Part shown: piece after piece, positions 26,432-35,611 of the stretch
How positions within the stretch are numbered: position 1 is the first letter of the stretch
How the letters are laid out: each line of letters opens with the position of its first letter
DNA from: Oscillospiraceae bacterium
GTDB taxonomy: Bacteria > Bacillota > Clostridia > Saccharofermentanales > Saccharofermentanaceae
Direction: 5' to 3'
NCBI GenBank assembly: GCA_900176545.1
Contig: FWXP01000002.1
Coordinates: 62,001 to 126,000 of the forward strand
DNA: 64,000 nucleotides
Notes under the pieces: generated by a model
The model's input: only the letters and a program-made list of their open reading frames with translations
The model's database searches: none
What the model was told of the DNA's origin: nothing
Position numbers and translations under genes: made by a program

Positions 26432-26461
26432 TGGTATAATCTTTTGTAAGAAACTTACAAA
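26432..26461 (+). promoter_or_regulatory. Extended -10 promoter and operator/hairpin for the asparaginase gene
   Basis: TGG-TATAAT (26432-26440) is a perfect extended -10. Directly after it TTTGTAAG (26443-26450) and CTTACAAA (26454-26461) form an 8-bp inverted repeat around the start point, which could be an operator or a 5' hairpin. Confidence 0.6.
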
Positions 26462-26473
26462 GGATCAGCTCAC

Positions 26474-27364
26474 ATGAACAACATACTCGTATGTCTCCTG
26501 GGAGGCACAATCGGATCACATATCGAAGGAAAGAATATAAAGCTCGGCTCTACCGTGAACGATAAGTTCTGGAACAAGGCAGGAGCAGGATTCAACCTTC
26601 GTAAGATAAGTCCTCTTACATATTCTTCGGAAGATGCGACTGTTGCAGACTACAAGGCGGCATTTCGCGCGATTATAACCGAAGTGGAGAAGGATCGTCC
26701 CGACGGAGTCCTTATCCTTCACGGAACGGATACTGCCGCATACTTTGCGCAGCTGGCCGTACGAGTATTGTCCTTCCTGGATATACCGGTAGTAATAACC
26801 GGAAGTAAGCTTCCCCCTGACGATCCGAAGACCGATGCCATCAAGAATATCAAGTTCTCACTGGCGCTCCTGGGAGCAGGCGCATTGAGCTCTGCCGGAC
26901 GAAAGACCTTCGGTATCGTTTTCTGCGAATCCTTCATGGAAGAATCTACATTTGTTCCCGCATGGCTGGCGACGGATGCCGACTGCAACGGAGATCACAG
27001 GAAGTTCGGCATAAAGGGTCCGGAGGCTTTCCTCGACAGGAAGTCGGCAATGGCATTCCTGGGCAGGGAGGAGGATCCCCGCATCCTTACTGTTCCCAAT
27101 GTTCCCGGATATCCTTATGACCTTATAGATCCCACTAAGTTCGATATGATCCTTATCGAGGCCTACCACTCAGGTACCCAGAACAGCAAGACACTGCCCG
27201 AATTCGTGCGAAAGGCAACGGAAGCAAAGGTAAGATGTTATCTTGCACCTTCCAAGAACAATAAGAATTCCTACGAGAGCGAGAATGAGCTTACTAAGGC
27301 GGGCATCATCAAGATGACGGACATTCCTCTTGAAGGCGCCTGGGCTCAGCTTCAGCTGTTTTGA
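26474..27364 (+). CDS. Asparaginase family protein
   Basis: 296 residues. It has the two threonine motifs of the family, GGTIGS near residue 12 and HGTDTAAY near residue 85, plus the Lys motif GSKLPPDDPKTDA and a C-terminal EGAWAQLQ. It hydrolyses L-asparagine to aspartate and ammonia if the family role holds, though relatives include amidases with other substrates. There is no signal peptide, so it is cytoplasmic. AAAGGATC ribosome-binding site. Monocistronic, since the next gene has its own promoter. Confidence 0.85.
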   Translation: MNNILVCLLGGTIGSHIEGKNIKLGSTVNDKFWNKAGAGFNLRKISPLTYSSEDATVADYKAAFRAIITEVEKDRPDGVLILHGTDTAAYFAQLAVRVLSFLDIPVVITGSKLPPDDPKTDAIKNIKFSLALLGAGALSSAGRKTFGIVFCESFMEESTFVPAWLATDADCNGDHRKFGIKGPEAFLDRKSAMAFLGREEDPRILTVPNVPGYPYDLIDPTKFDMILIEAYHSGTQNSKTLPEFVRKATEAKVRCYLAPSKNNKNSYESENELTKAGIIKMTDIPLEGAWAQLQLF

Positions 27365-27404
27365 TATAAGCCTTTAATACCCGATTTCTGCCCCAATGTT
27401 TCTA

Positions 27405-27446
27405 TTGACGGAGTACTTTGATTGTGCAATACTTTGATTATCAAAG
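27405..27446 (+). promoter_or_regulatory. fab operon promoter with FabT-like operator
   Basis: TTGACG (27405-27410), 17-bp spacer, AATACT (27428-27433). Over the -10 and start lies CTTTGAT-T-ATCAAAG (27432-27446), a perfect 7-bp-arm palindrome that matches the known FabT operator core TTTGATTATCAAA of streptococci and lactococci. A second TACTTTGATT half-site is at 27414-27423, 16 bp upstream. This points to repression by a FabT/MarR-type regulator encoded elsewhere. Confidence 0.75.
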
Positions 27447-27466
27447 GATTATAAAGGCGGTATTCT

Positions 27467-28441
27467 ATGTTGACCGGAAAAATCATCGGACTTGGCTCTT
27501 ATCTGCCCCCGAAGATACTTACGAACGACGATCTGTCCAAGATGGTCGAGACTAATGACGAGTGGATCACAGAGAGGACCGGCATCAAGCAGCGCCATAT
27601 CGCAGATGCCGTCGAGGACAAAGCTTCCACTATGGCCTGCAAGGCGGCAAAGGCTGCTATCGAGGATGCAGGCATCGATCCCACCGAGATCGATCTTATC
27701 GTAGCCGCTTCCACTACTCCCGATGTCGTATTCCCGAGTATCGCATGCTGCGTACAGGGTGCCATCGGTGCAGACGGATGCGCTTGTTTTGACGTTAATT
27801 CGGCTTGTCCCGGATTCATCGCTGCTTATAACACGGCACAGGGCTTTATCGAGTCGGGCAATGCAAAGACCGTACTCGTACTCGGTGCAGAGTGTCTCAG
27901 CAATTTTGTTGACTGGAACGACAGAGGAACATGTATCCTCTTCGGTGACGGCGCGGGTGCCGCAGTGCTCCGTGCTGAAGAAGGCATGAAGAACAGCTTT
28001 ATCATGAAGGCATCCATGAAGAGAGGCGAATGCCTCCACTGCGAATCCATGAAGCAGCCTAAGAGAACTGACGAGGAAGGATTCCTGCAGTCTACTTTCA
28101 TGTACATGAACGGAAGGGAAGTCTTCAGGTTCGTCGTAACGGAAATTCCCGCTCTTATCGAGGAGCTCTCCGAGAAGTACGGCTTTAAGATGGACGAGGT
28201 AGATCACTTCGTATTCCATCAGGCAAATAAGAGGATCATCGAGGCTACGGCTAAGAAGCTGAACGTCCCCCTCGAGAAGTTCCCCATGAACATTCAGAAC
28301 ACAGGTAACACATCATCGGCATCCATTCCGATCCTCCTTACGGAGATGAAGAAGGACGGCAGGCTCAAGAAGGGCGACAAGATAGTCATGTCTTCCTTCG
28401 GAGGCGGCCTTACATGGGGTGCCAACTATTTTGTTTATTGA
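27467..28441 (+). CDS. fabH: 3-oxoacyl-ACP synthase III
   Basis: 324 residues, usual length. The catalytic triad is present: Cys114 in FDVNSACPGF, His in FHQANKRI and Asn in NTGNTSSAS. It starts fatty acid synthesis by joining acetyl-CoA (or a branched acyl-CoA) to malonyl-ACP. First gene of the fab operon. Unlike many Firmicute clusters, no acpP follows it. Confidence 0.96.
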   Translation: MLTGKIIGLGSYLPPKILTNDDLSKMVETNDEWITERTGIKQRHIADAVEDKASTMACKAAKAAIEDAGIDPTEIDLIVAASTTPDVVFPSIACCVQGAIGADGCACFDVNSACPGFIAAYNTAQGFIESGNAKTVLVLGAECLSNFVDWNDRGTCILFGDGAGAAVLRAEEGMKNSFIMKASMKRGECLHCESMKQPKRTDEEGFLQSTFMYMNGREVFRFVVTEIPALIEELSEKYGFKMDEVDHFVFHQANKRIIEATAKKLNVPLEKFPMNIQNTGNTSSASIPILLTEMKKDGRLKKGDKIVMSSFGGGLTWGANYFVY

Positions 28442-28462
28442 TTTGGAAGGAGCAAGAACACT

Positions 28463-29398
28463 ATGACAAAGATCACAGACATGATCGGAATTAAGTATCC
28501 TATCTTCCAGGGCGGTATGGCCTGGGTAGCTGATTACCACATCGCAGCTGCAGTAAGTAATGCAGGCGGCCTTGGCATCATCGGATGCGGCGGTGCAGAC
28601 GAGAACTGGATCAGGGATCAGATCCACAAGTGCCGTGAGCTCACGGATAAGCCTTTCGGCGTTAACGTAATGCTCATGAATCCCAGAGCTCCCCAGATCG
28701 CAGAAGTACTTGCCGAGGAGAAGGTAAAGGTAGTAACTACAGGTGCAGGTTCCGCAGGTAAGTTCATTCCCATGTGGAAGGAAGCAGGCATCATCGTTAT
28801 CCCCGTTGTTCCTTCCGTTGCTCTTGCAAAGAAGATGGAGAAGGACGGTGCCGACGCAGTTATCGCTGAGGGTACGGAGTCCGGCGGACACGTTGGTGAG
28901 ATCACTACCATGGCACTTGTTCCCCAGGTAGTAGATGCAGTTAATATCCCCGTAGTCGCAGCAGGTGGTATCGCTGACGGCAGAGGTGTCGCAGCATCCT
29001 TCATGCTCGGTGCCGAGGCAGTTCAGTGCGGAACAGTATTCTGCGCTTCCGAGGAAGTAAATATCCACCAGAACTACAAAGAGATGATCATCAAGGCTAA
29101 GGATACATCCACGAGAGTTACGGGCCGCGCAGCAGGTGCTCCCGTAAGACAGATCAGGAATCAGCTTACGGCTAAGTACTTGGAGCTTGAAGAGGCTCAT
29201 GCAAGCTTCGAGGAGCTGGAGGCTCTCGGAGTAGGTTCTCTTCGTAAGGCTGTTGTCGAGGGTGATACCAAGGCAGGTACATTCATGGCAGGTCAGATCT
29301 CCGGAATGATCAACGAGATCAGACCCGTTCAGAAGATAATCGATGACATGTTCGAGGAGGCAAATAAGCTCCTTAAGAACGCAAAGGAGATCTGCTAA
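28463..29398 (+). CDS. fabK: Enoyl-ACP reductase, FMN type
   Basis: 311 residues of the NPD-like FMN TIM barrel: IKYPIFQGGMAWV at the start, GFNVMLMNP-like FGVNVML, EGTESGGHVGE and AAGGIADGRG. It is the triclosan-insensitive enoyl reductase of streptococci and clostridia, completing each elongation round. AAGGAG ribosome-binding site, 21 bp after fabH. Confidence 0.95.
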   Translation: MTKITDMIGIKYPIFQGGMAWVADYHIAAAVSNAGGLGIIGCGGADENWIRDQIHKCRELTDKPFGVNVMLMNPRAPQIAEVLAEEKVKVVTTGAGSAGKFIPMWKEAGIIVIPVVPSVALAKKMEKDGADAVIAEGTESGGHVGEITTMALVPQVVDAVNIPVVAAGGIADGRGVAASFMLGAEAVQCGTVFCASEEVNIHQNYKEMIIKAKDTSTRVTGRAAGAPVRQIRNQLTAKYLELEEAHASFEELEALGVGSLRKAVVEGDTKAGTFMAGQISGMINEIRPVQKIIDDMFEEANKLLKNAKEIC

Positions 29399-29403
29399 GT
29401 AGT

Positions 29404-30333
29404 ATGAAGATAGCATTTGTTTATCCCGGTCAGGGAGTTCAGGCAGTAGGCATGGCAAAGGACTTCTACGATAAGTTCGACTATGCAAAGGATATGGTAA
29501 AGAGAGCAGCTGATGCTGCAGGATTTGATATGGAGCACATCCTCTTCGAAGAGAACGAGGACATCCATGTAACAGAGTATACACAGCCCGCACTCGTAAC
29601 GGCATGCTCCATCATGAGCAAGGCTCTTGAAGATAAGGGTATTCACCCTGACATCACCGCAGGTCTTTCCCTCGGTGAGTACTGCGCACTTGTTACCGCA
29701 GGCGCAATGACTTTCGACGAGGCTGTAAGGCTTACAAGGATCAGAGGTAACCTCATGAGCTCCTACGTACCTGCGGGTCAGGGTACGATGGCTGCCATCA
29801 TCGGTCTTCCCAAGGAGACTATCGAGGAGACTGTAGAGCCCATCGAAGGTGCAACGGTAGCTAACTATAACTGCCCCGGCCAGATCGTCATCACAGGCGA
29901 GAAGGAAGCAGTATGCAAGGGAATGGAGGCTCTCTCCGAGAAGGGTGCCAAGAGAGCTATCGAACTCAAGGTATCAGGGCCTTTCCACTCTCCCATGCTC
30001 AAGGGTGCAGGCGATAAGCTCAGAGTCGAGCTCGATAAGGTAGAGATCTCTGATCTTAAGATCCCTTATATCGCCAATGCTACTGCGGAAGTAGTAGAGG
30101 ATACGACCAACATAAGAGACCTTCTTCAGACACAGGTATCTTCTTCCGTAATGTGGGAGCAGACACTTTACAAGATGAAGGATCTCGGAGTAGACGTATT
30201 CGTTGAGATCGGTCCCGGAAAGACCATCGCGGGCTTTGTAAAGAAGACCGTACCCGAGATCCCCGTGATCAACGTATCGACAGTAGAAGACATTGATGCG
30301 GCTGTAGAAAAGCTCGCAGAACTTGCAAAATAA
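29404..30333 (+). CDS. fabD: Malonyl-CoA:ACP transacylase
   Basis: 309 residues. PGQGVQ at the N-terminus, nucleophile Ser89 in GLSLGEY and His in VSGPFHSPM. It loads malonate on ACP. It follows fabK by 5 bp, the usual fabK-fabD-fabG order of Firmicutes. Confidence 0.96.
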   Translation: MKIAFVYPGQGVQAVGMAKDFYDKFDYAKDMVKRAADAAGFDMEHILFEENEDIHVTEYTQPALVTACSIMSKALEDKGIHPDITAGLSLGEYCALVTAGAMTFDEAVRLTRIRGNLMSSYVPAGQGTMAAIIGLPKETIEETVEPIEGATVANYNCPGQIVITGEKEAVCKGMEALSEKGAKRAIELKVSGPFHSPMLKGAGDKLRVELDKVEISDLKIPYIANATAEVVEDTTNIRDLLQTQVSSSVMWEQTLYKMKDLGVDVFVEIGPGKTIAGFVKKTVPEIPVINVSTVEDIDAAVEKLAELAK

Positions 30334-30350
30334 TCTTGGAGGAAAAGAAC

Positions 30351-31088
30351 ATGGCAAAGACAGCAATCGTAACAGGAAGCGCCAGAGGAATCGGTAAGGG
30401 AATCGCAGTAAAGCTCGCAAAGATGGGTTACAACATCGCAGTCGTTGACGCATGCCCTATCGAAGGTTCCCAGGAGACAGCAGACGAGATCGCTAAGGAG
30501 TACGGCGTAGAGACTAAGGCGTACAGATGCGATGTATCCAGCAGCGCAAGCGTAGCAGAGACAGTAGCAGACGTAGCTTCTACCTTTGGAACTATCGATG
30601 CTCTCGTAAATAACGCAGGTATCACAAGAGACGGATTCCTCGTAAGGATGAAGGAAGAGGATTTTGATGCAGTTATCTCCGTAAACCTCAAGGGTACATA
30701 CAACTTCTTCCGTGAAGTAGTTCCCGTAATGAGCAAGCAGAAGTACGGCCGTATCGTATCCATCTCTTCTATCGTTGGTCTTCAGGGTAATGCATGCCAG
30801 GTAAACTATTCCGCATCCAAGGCAGGTGTTATCGGTATCACGAAGAGTGCCGCAAGAGAGTATGCAGGCAAGAATATCACATGTAATGCCATCGCTCCCG
30901 GATTCGTTCAGACTCCCATGACTGACGTCCTTCCCGAGAAGGTAAAGGAGCAGATGCTCGCAGGTATCCCCCTGAAGCGCTACGGCCAGGTAGAGGATAT
31001 CGCTAATGCGGTAGGATTCCTTGTATCCGACGATGCTTCCTACATCACGGGCCAGGTCCTTTCCGTAGACGGCGGAATGCACATGTAA
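30351..31088 (+). CDS. fabG: 3-oxoacyl-ACP reductase
   Basis: 245 residues, short-chain dehydrogenase. TGSARGIGKG (cofactor loop), NNAG, catalytic Ser-Tyr-Lys with YSASK. NADPH-dependent reduction of the beta-keto group. ATG 30351 is used since the GGAGG lies just before it, while the in-frame TTG 30336 includes that site. Confidence 0.95.
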   Translation: MAKTAIVTGSARGIGKGIAVKLAKMGYNIAVVDACPIEGSQETADEIAKEYGVETKAYRCDVSSSASVAETVADVASTFGTIDALVNNAGITRDGFLVRMKEEDFDAVISVNLKGTYNFFREVVPVMSKQKYGRIVSISSIVGLQGNACQVNYSASKAGVIGITKSAAREYAGKNITCNAIAPGFVQTPMTDVLPEKVKEQMLAGIPLKRYGQVEDIANAVGFLVSDDASYITGQVLSVDGGMHM

Positions 31089-31116
31089 TCAGGATAAGAA
31101 CGGGGAAAAAGACAAG

Positions 31117-32352
31117 ATGGAAACAAAAAGAGTTGTAGTTACCGGTATGGGTGCGATCACGCCCCTGGGTAACAATGTAGAGACATTCTGGAACGGACTT
31201 GTAGAAGGTAAGGTCGCTATCGGTCCCATCACAAAGTTCGATACTACAGGCTATAAGGCTACTATGGCAGGTGAGGTCAAGGACTTTGATCCCACAAAGT
31301 ATATGGACTTCAAGACAGCTAAGAGGATGGAGCTCTTCTCACAGTATGCAGTAGCTGCAGCTTGTGAGGCAGTAGAGCAGTCCGGTCTTGATATGACTAA
31401 GGAAGATCCTTTCCGTGTAGGTGTTATCGTAAGCTCCGGTATCGGATCCATGCAGGCAAACGAGAGAGAGCACACAAAGCTCATGGAAGGCAAGAAAGTA
31501 AATCCTTTCTACATCCCCATGATGATCTCTAACATGGCTTCCGCTAATATCGCGATCAAGTTCGGCATGAAGGGTAAGAACATAGATATCGTTACTGCTT
31601 GTGCTTCAGGTTCTCACTCCATAGGTGATGCTTTCAAGGCCATCAAGTGGGGTGATGCAGACGTAATGCTCGCAGGCGGTGCAGAGGCAGCAGTATGCCC
31701 CTTAGGTGTACAGGGATTTATCTCCCTTACTGCACTTTCCAATTCCACGGATCCCATGACGGCTTCAAGACCTTTCGATAAGGACAGAGACGGATTCGTT
31801 ATCGGTGAAGGTTCAGGTGTCGTAGTACTTGAGGAATTAGAGCACGCTAAGGCAAGAGGCGCTAAGATCCTTGCAGAGGTAGTAGGATACGGTGCCACAA
31901 ACGATGCTTACCATATCACTTCACCCGCAGAGGACGGTTCAGGCGCAGGCATGGCAATGAAGATCGCCATGAAGGAAGCAGGCATCGAGCCTAAGGACGT
32001 TGACTACATCAACGCTCACGGTACTTCCACTCACCACAACGACCTCTTCGAGACAAGAGCTATCAAGTATGCTTTCGGCGACGAGGCTAAGAACGTAGCA
32101 ATCAACTCCACCAAGTCCATGATCGGTCACCTTTTAGGCGGCGCAGGCGGCGTTGAGTTCATCGTTATGGTAAAGGCAATCGAGAACAGCTATGTTCACG
32201 TTACTGCAGGTTCCAAGGAGAGTGAGGAGGAGCTCGATCTCGACTACACATTCTTCGAAGGCAAGCACAGAGATATCACTTACGCAATGAGCAATAACTT
32301 GGGATTCGGCGGACATAACGCTACGATCCTTATCAAGAAGTACGAAGAGTGA
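31117..32352 (+). CDS. fabF: 3-oxoacyl-ACP synthase II
   Basis: 411 residues. Catalytic Cys162 in TACASGSH, with His in NAHGTSTHHND and in STKSMIGHLLGG. Main elongating condensing enzyme. 28 bp after fabG. Confidence 0.96.
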   Translation: METKRVVVTGMGAITPLGNNVETFWNGLVEGKVAIGPITKFDTTGYKATMAGEVKDFDPTKYMDFKTAKRMELFSQYAVAAACEAVEQSGLDMTKEDPFRVGVIVSSGIGSMQANEREHTKLMEGKKVNPFYIPMMISNMASANIAIKFGMKGKNIDIVTACASGSHSIGDAFKAIKWGDADVMLAGGAEAAVCPLGVQGFISLTALSNSTDPMTASRPFDKDRDGFVIGEGSGVVVLEELEHAKARGAKILAEVVGYGATNDAYHITSPAEDGSGAGMAMKIAMKEAGIEPKDVDYINAHGTSTHHNDLFETRAIKYAFGDEAKNVAINSTKSMIGHLLGGAGGVEFIVMVKAIENSYVHVTAGSKESEEELDLDYTFFEGKHRDITYAMSNNLGFGGHNATILIKKYEE

Positions 32353-32370
32353 TAAAAGGAGGACATACTA

Positions 32371-32805
32371 ATGGCTAATTCACTTGACCTTAAGGGCATT
32401 ATGGAGATCATCCCCCACAGACATCCTTTCCTTCTCATCGATAAGGTAGAGGACTACGAGCCCGGCCAGTACTGCATCGCATATAAGAACATCACATACG
32501 ATGAGTCCTTCTTCAGAGGACACTTCCCCGAGTATCCCATCACTCCCGGCGTACTCATGGTAGAGGCTCTCGCACAGACAGGTGCCGTAGCTATCCTTTC
32601 CCAGGAAGAGTTCAAGGGCAAGATCGCGGTATTCGCAGGAATCGATAACTGTAAGTTCAAAAGACAGATCCTTCCCGGCGACACAGTAAGGCTCGAGACA
32701 AAGATCACTCAGGTAAGAGGCCCCGTCGGCGTAGGTGAGGCTGAAGCAACAGTTGACGGCAAGACAGCTGTTAAGTGCACTTTGAAGTTCGCTATAGTAC
32801 AATAA
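32371..32805 (+). CDS. fabZ: 3-hydroxyacyl-ACP dehydratase
   Basis: 144 residues, hot-dog fold. PHRHPFLLID and the catalytic His of GHFPEYPITPGVLMVEA with the following Glu. AAAGGAGG ribosome-binding site. It is the last fatty-acid gene. acpP and the acc genes usually found beside it are missing. Confidence 0.96.
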   Translation: MANSLDLKGIMEIIPHRHPFLLIDKVEDYEPGQYCIAYKNITYDESFFRGHFPEYPITPGVLMVEALAQTGAVAILSQEEFKGKIAVFAGIDNCKFKRQILPGDTVRLETKITQVRGPVGVGEAEATVDGKTAVKCTLKFAIVQ

Positions 32806-32809
32806 GTAC

Positions 32810-35101
32810 ATGAAAGCGACTGACGGCATTAGCATCATAAAAAAGGCATCGCTTTTATGCGGTGCCGATTTTTTTGGAACGACGGAGATCCCGGAGGCGG
32901 ATATCCGCAGGATACAGATGCTCGACGGCGGCACAGGCATGAATTTCGAGCAGCTCTTCGTGAACCTCTATGCCGAGTACTGTGAGCAGAACGGATACAG
33001 CAAGACCGAGCTGGATAATGTCGCACACTTCTTCTTCGAGGACAGAAAACTCACCGACAGGGAGAAGGAACTTAGAAGATACATAAAGAGCAGCGAGGAG
33101 ATAAGAACGGGTCTTACCGACATATCCCCGGGCTGCTATCCTCCGGGGATACTCCTGGGCGCTACATGGAATCCCGCCATCACTTTAAAGCTCGGTGAGA
33201 TCTTAGGACAGGAAGCCAATATGTACGGCGTGGACTGTCTTCTCGGAACTCCCAACATAAATATCTTAAGAGACCCCAGGAACGGCAGGTTCTTCGAAGG
33301 CTACTCCGAGGATCCTTTCCTTACGGGCGTTATGGGAAGAGAGCTGGTAAAGGGCGTGGAGAGTCAGGGAATAGCTTCTAACGTCAAGCACTATGCCGCC
33401 AATAACCTCGAATATAAGCGCAATACGATCAATCAGATAATATCCGAGAGGACCTTACGCGAGATATATCTCCCCGCATTTAAGATGTGCCTTCAGGCAG
33501 GCGCTGCCACGGTCATGACCTCGTACCCGAAGATAAACGGCACGAAATGCACCGAACACAAGTGGCTCCTTAGAAAGATACTGAGGCAGGAGTGGGGATA
33601 CACAGGCGTTAACATGACCGACTGGGGTGCATGTACGGGAGACTCGGGAGATGCGGTAGAAGCGGGAATAGATCTTCTTATGCCGGGACCCTGGCCGAGC
33701 GACGATATCCTTAAGGCATTAGAAGAGGGAAGACTTACAAAAGATCACTTAAACGAAGCCTTCATGAGAGTTCAGGACTTTGCAACTAAGTATAACTACC
33801 GTCCCAAGATCACTCAGGACGAAGCCGAAGAGATAATGGAAACAGGCGATAAGATCGCTTACGAAGCAGCAGTTCAGGGCATAGTCATGCTGGAAAATAA
33901 CGGCGTATTCCCCTTATCCGGCAATGAGAAAGTAGTTCTTTACGGAAGCGAAAGGCTCCTTACATGCGGTCAGGGAAGCGCTCAGGTATTTACGAGCAGG
34001 AATACAAAACTCGACGAAGAGCTTTCCGATGTCTATTACGGCGAAGACGATATATATTCCGCCGAGCCCATGTCGGTAGCGGTAGTCCTTTGCTCGGTAA
34101 ATTCCTCTGAAGGCTCCGACAGGAAAGATCTTAAGCTTCCCGAGGAGACAAGAAGAGTCCTGGACAGACTTATAGAAGTAAAGCGCAATTCGCTTCTGTC
34201 CGGAAGGATATGCCTTATCCTTAATACTCCGGGTCCCGTTGAGCTCGGCGAATACTTAAATGAGATAGATGCGCTCTTCTGCGTATTCTATCCCGGAATG
34301 CAGGGCGCCAAGGCTCTTTCTGATCTTATGTACGGCAAGAGAAGTCCTTCAGGTAAGCTGCCCTTCTCCTGGCCGAAGAGGATAGAGGACATGCCTTCTT
34401 ATCTTAACTATCCCGAAGGAGATACATCCTACTACGGCGAAGGTATCTTTGTCGGCTACAGAGGTTATGAGAAGAGGAAGATCGAGCCTTTATATCCTTT
34501 CGGATACGGACTGTCCTATACCACTTTCGATATAGGGGAATTCTCTGTAGAGAAGAGCAATATAACCGTCGGCGAGGATATGGTCATAAGGTTCGAGATA
34601 GAGAACACGGGTGACATGGACGGAGCGGAAGTAGTGCAGCTCTATGTCGGGCAGGAAGAGTCTCAGGTAATAAAGCCTGTTAAGGAACTTCGTGCATTCG
34701 GAAAATACTATCTTCAGCCCGGGCAGAAGATACAGGGCACTTTAAAGTTCAGTTCCGTCTCCCTCTGCATATGGGACGAGGAGCTTAAGCGATATGCCGT
34801 AGAAGACGGCATCTACAATATCTATATAGGCAATTCTTCGGAGAATGCAAAGAAGGTACTGGCCTTCAGCCTTCGAGGAGGAGACTTGGGCTATAAGATC
34901 GGGATCAACTCCTATGTCATAAAGGTGAAGGATAAGCCGGAACTTTATAAAGCTCTTAAGGAAGATATATTTTCCGCAGGCCTTGATATCTCCAAGCTTA
35001 TAGATGCAGAGAGATATACTCCCTACACGAAGATAAGGGAAATCTATCCCGAAGCTGAGATGTTCGCGGGATTTATAAGAGCGTGTGAAGAGTATTACTG
35101 A
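32810..35101 (+). CDS. Glycoside hydrolase family 3 protein (beta-glucosidase-like)
   Basis: 763 residues, no signal peptide, so cytoplasmic. N-terminal TIM barrel with the KH pair (Lys193-His194), and nucleophile Asp271 in NMTDWGA. The second alpha/beta domain has acid/base candidate Glu434 in SSEGSDRKDLKLP, and a fibronectin-III-like end is recognised by the GAEVVQLYV motif. It probably cleaves beta-glucosides or beta-xylosides. It starts 5 nt after fabZ with no Shine-Dalgarno, so it depends on coupling or another start. Its first codons (KKASLLCGADFFG) match the family's usual start, which supports 32810, yet that stretch also folds as a terminator. Confidence 0.87.
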   Translation: MKATDGISIIKKASLLCGADFFGTTEIPEADIRRIQMLDGGTGMNFEQLFVNLYAEYCEQNGYSKTELDNVAHFFFEDRKLTDREKELRRYIKSSEEIRTGLTDISPGCYPPGILLGATWNPAITLKLGEILGQEANMYGVDCLLGTPNINILRDPRNGRFFEGYSEDPFLTGVMGRELVKGVESQGIASNVKHYAANNLEYKRNTINQIISERTLREIYLPAFKMCLQAGAATVMTSYPKINGTKCTEHKWLLRKILRQEWGYTGVNMTDWGACTGDSGDAVEAGIDLLMPGPWPSDDILKALEEGRLTKDHLNEAFMRVQDFATKYNYRPKITQDEAEEIMETGDKIAYEAAVQGIVMLENNGVFPLSGNEKVVLYGSERLLTCGQGSAQVFTSRNTKLDEELSDVYYGEDDIYSAEPMSVAVVLCSVNSSEGSDRKDLKLPEETRRVLDRLIEVKRNSLLSGRICLILNTPGPVELGEYLNEIDALFCVFYPGMQGAKALSDLMYGKRSPSGKLPFSWPKRIEDMPSYLNYPEGDTSYYGEGIFVGYRGYEKRKIEPLYPFGYGLSYTTFDIGEFSVEKSNITVGEDMVIRFEIENTGDMDGAEVVQLYVGQEESQVIKPVKELRAFGKYYLQPGQKIQGTLKFSSVSLCIWDEELKRYAVEDGIYNIYIGNSSENAKKVLAFSLRGGDLGYKIGINSYVIKVKDKPELYKALKEDIFSAGLDISKLIDAERYTPYTKIREIYPEAEMFAGFIRACEEYY
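32845..32875 (+). terminator. Terminator-like hairpin inside the 5' coding end of the GH3 gene
   Basis: GGCATCGC (32845-32852) pairs with GCGGTGCC (32859-32866, one G-U), then GA and seven Ts. It lies 40 bp after the fabZ stop, exactly where a fab operon terminator is expected, but within the GH3 reading frame at codons 12-22. Confidence 0.65.
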
Positions 35102-35102
35102 T

Positions 35103-35537
35103 ATGAACAATAAAATACCGGTACATGCAGCTCTTTTCTTAGTCTGGATATTATCTGTTATATCCTTTGAACTGATCTGTCTGTCCAATATAAACGGCTA
35201 TAACGGCTCGATACAGAGAACTTATCCTGTGGTTGTTAATGAGCACAGCGAGATAATTGAAAGTCTGGGTGAAGAGGATCGTTTATCAAATGAAAGAAAT
35301 GATAATGATACGGGTGACAGGCTGGAAAACCTGCGTGAGAAACTGACAGCACAAAAGACGACTACGATCTGTTGGATGATCGGCATGGGTATATATGCAG
35401 TTGTCGGATGCTTTCTCTTCTTTTGTATTCGCGATAAACGTAAGAAACAGATGCTATTTGCAATATCCCTGATTATCAATGTATTGTTGTTTGCATGTTT
35501 CTCGATCCTTGTTCCGTTACCTAATCCGAGATTATAA
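35103..35537 (+). CDS. Small membrane protein, unknown
   Basis: About 144 residues with two to three hydrophobic segments (about 8-28, 88-108 and 115-138) and a charged Glu/Asp/Arg loop at 45-80. The ATG at 35103 sits one base past the GH3 stop (TGA-T-ATG), a reinitiation layout. GTG 35085 in frame is the alternative. Not recognised. Base composition is more AT-rich than the neighbours. Confidence 0.55.
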   Translation: MNNKIPVHAALFLVWILSVISFELICLSNINGYNGSIQRTYPVVVNEHSEIIESLGEEDRLSNERNDNDTGDRLENLREKLTAQKTTTICWMIGMGIYAVVGCFLFFCIRDKRKKQMLFAISLIINVLLFACFSILVPLPNPRL

Positions 35538-35611
35538 AGGTATGTGAAAAACGAAATTACTGATTAATCCTAACGGGAATGTAAATTATCTAAGGAGCAT
35601 GTTGTATTATT

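Noticed and set aside
28313-29605. A 430-codon minus-strand frame across fabH-fabK-fabD
   Set aside because: Runs opposite three well-supported fab genes and shows no domain.
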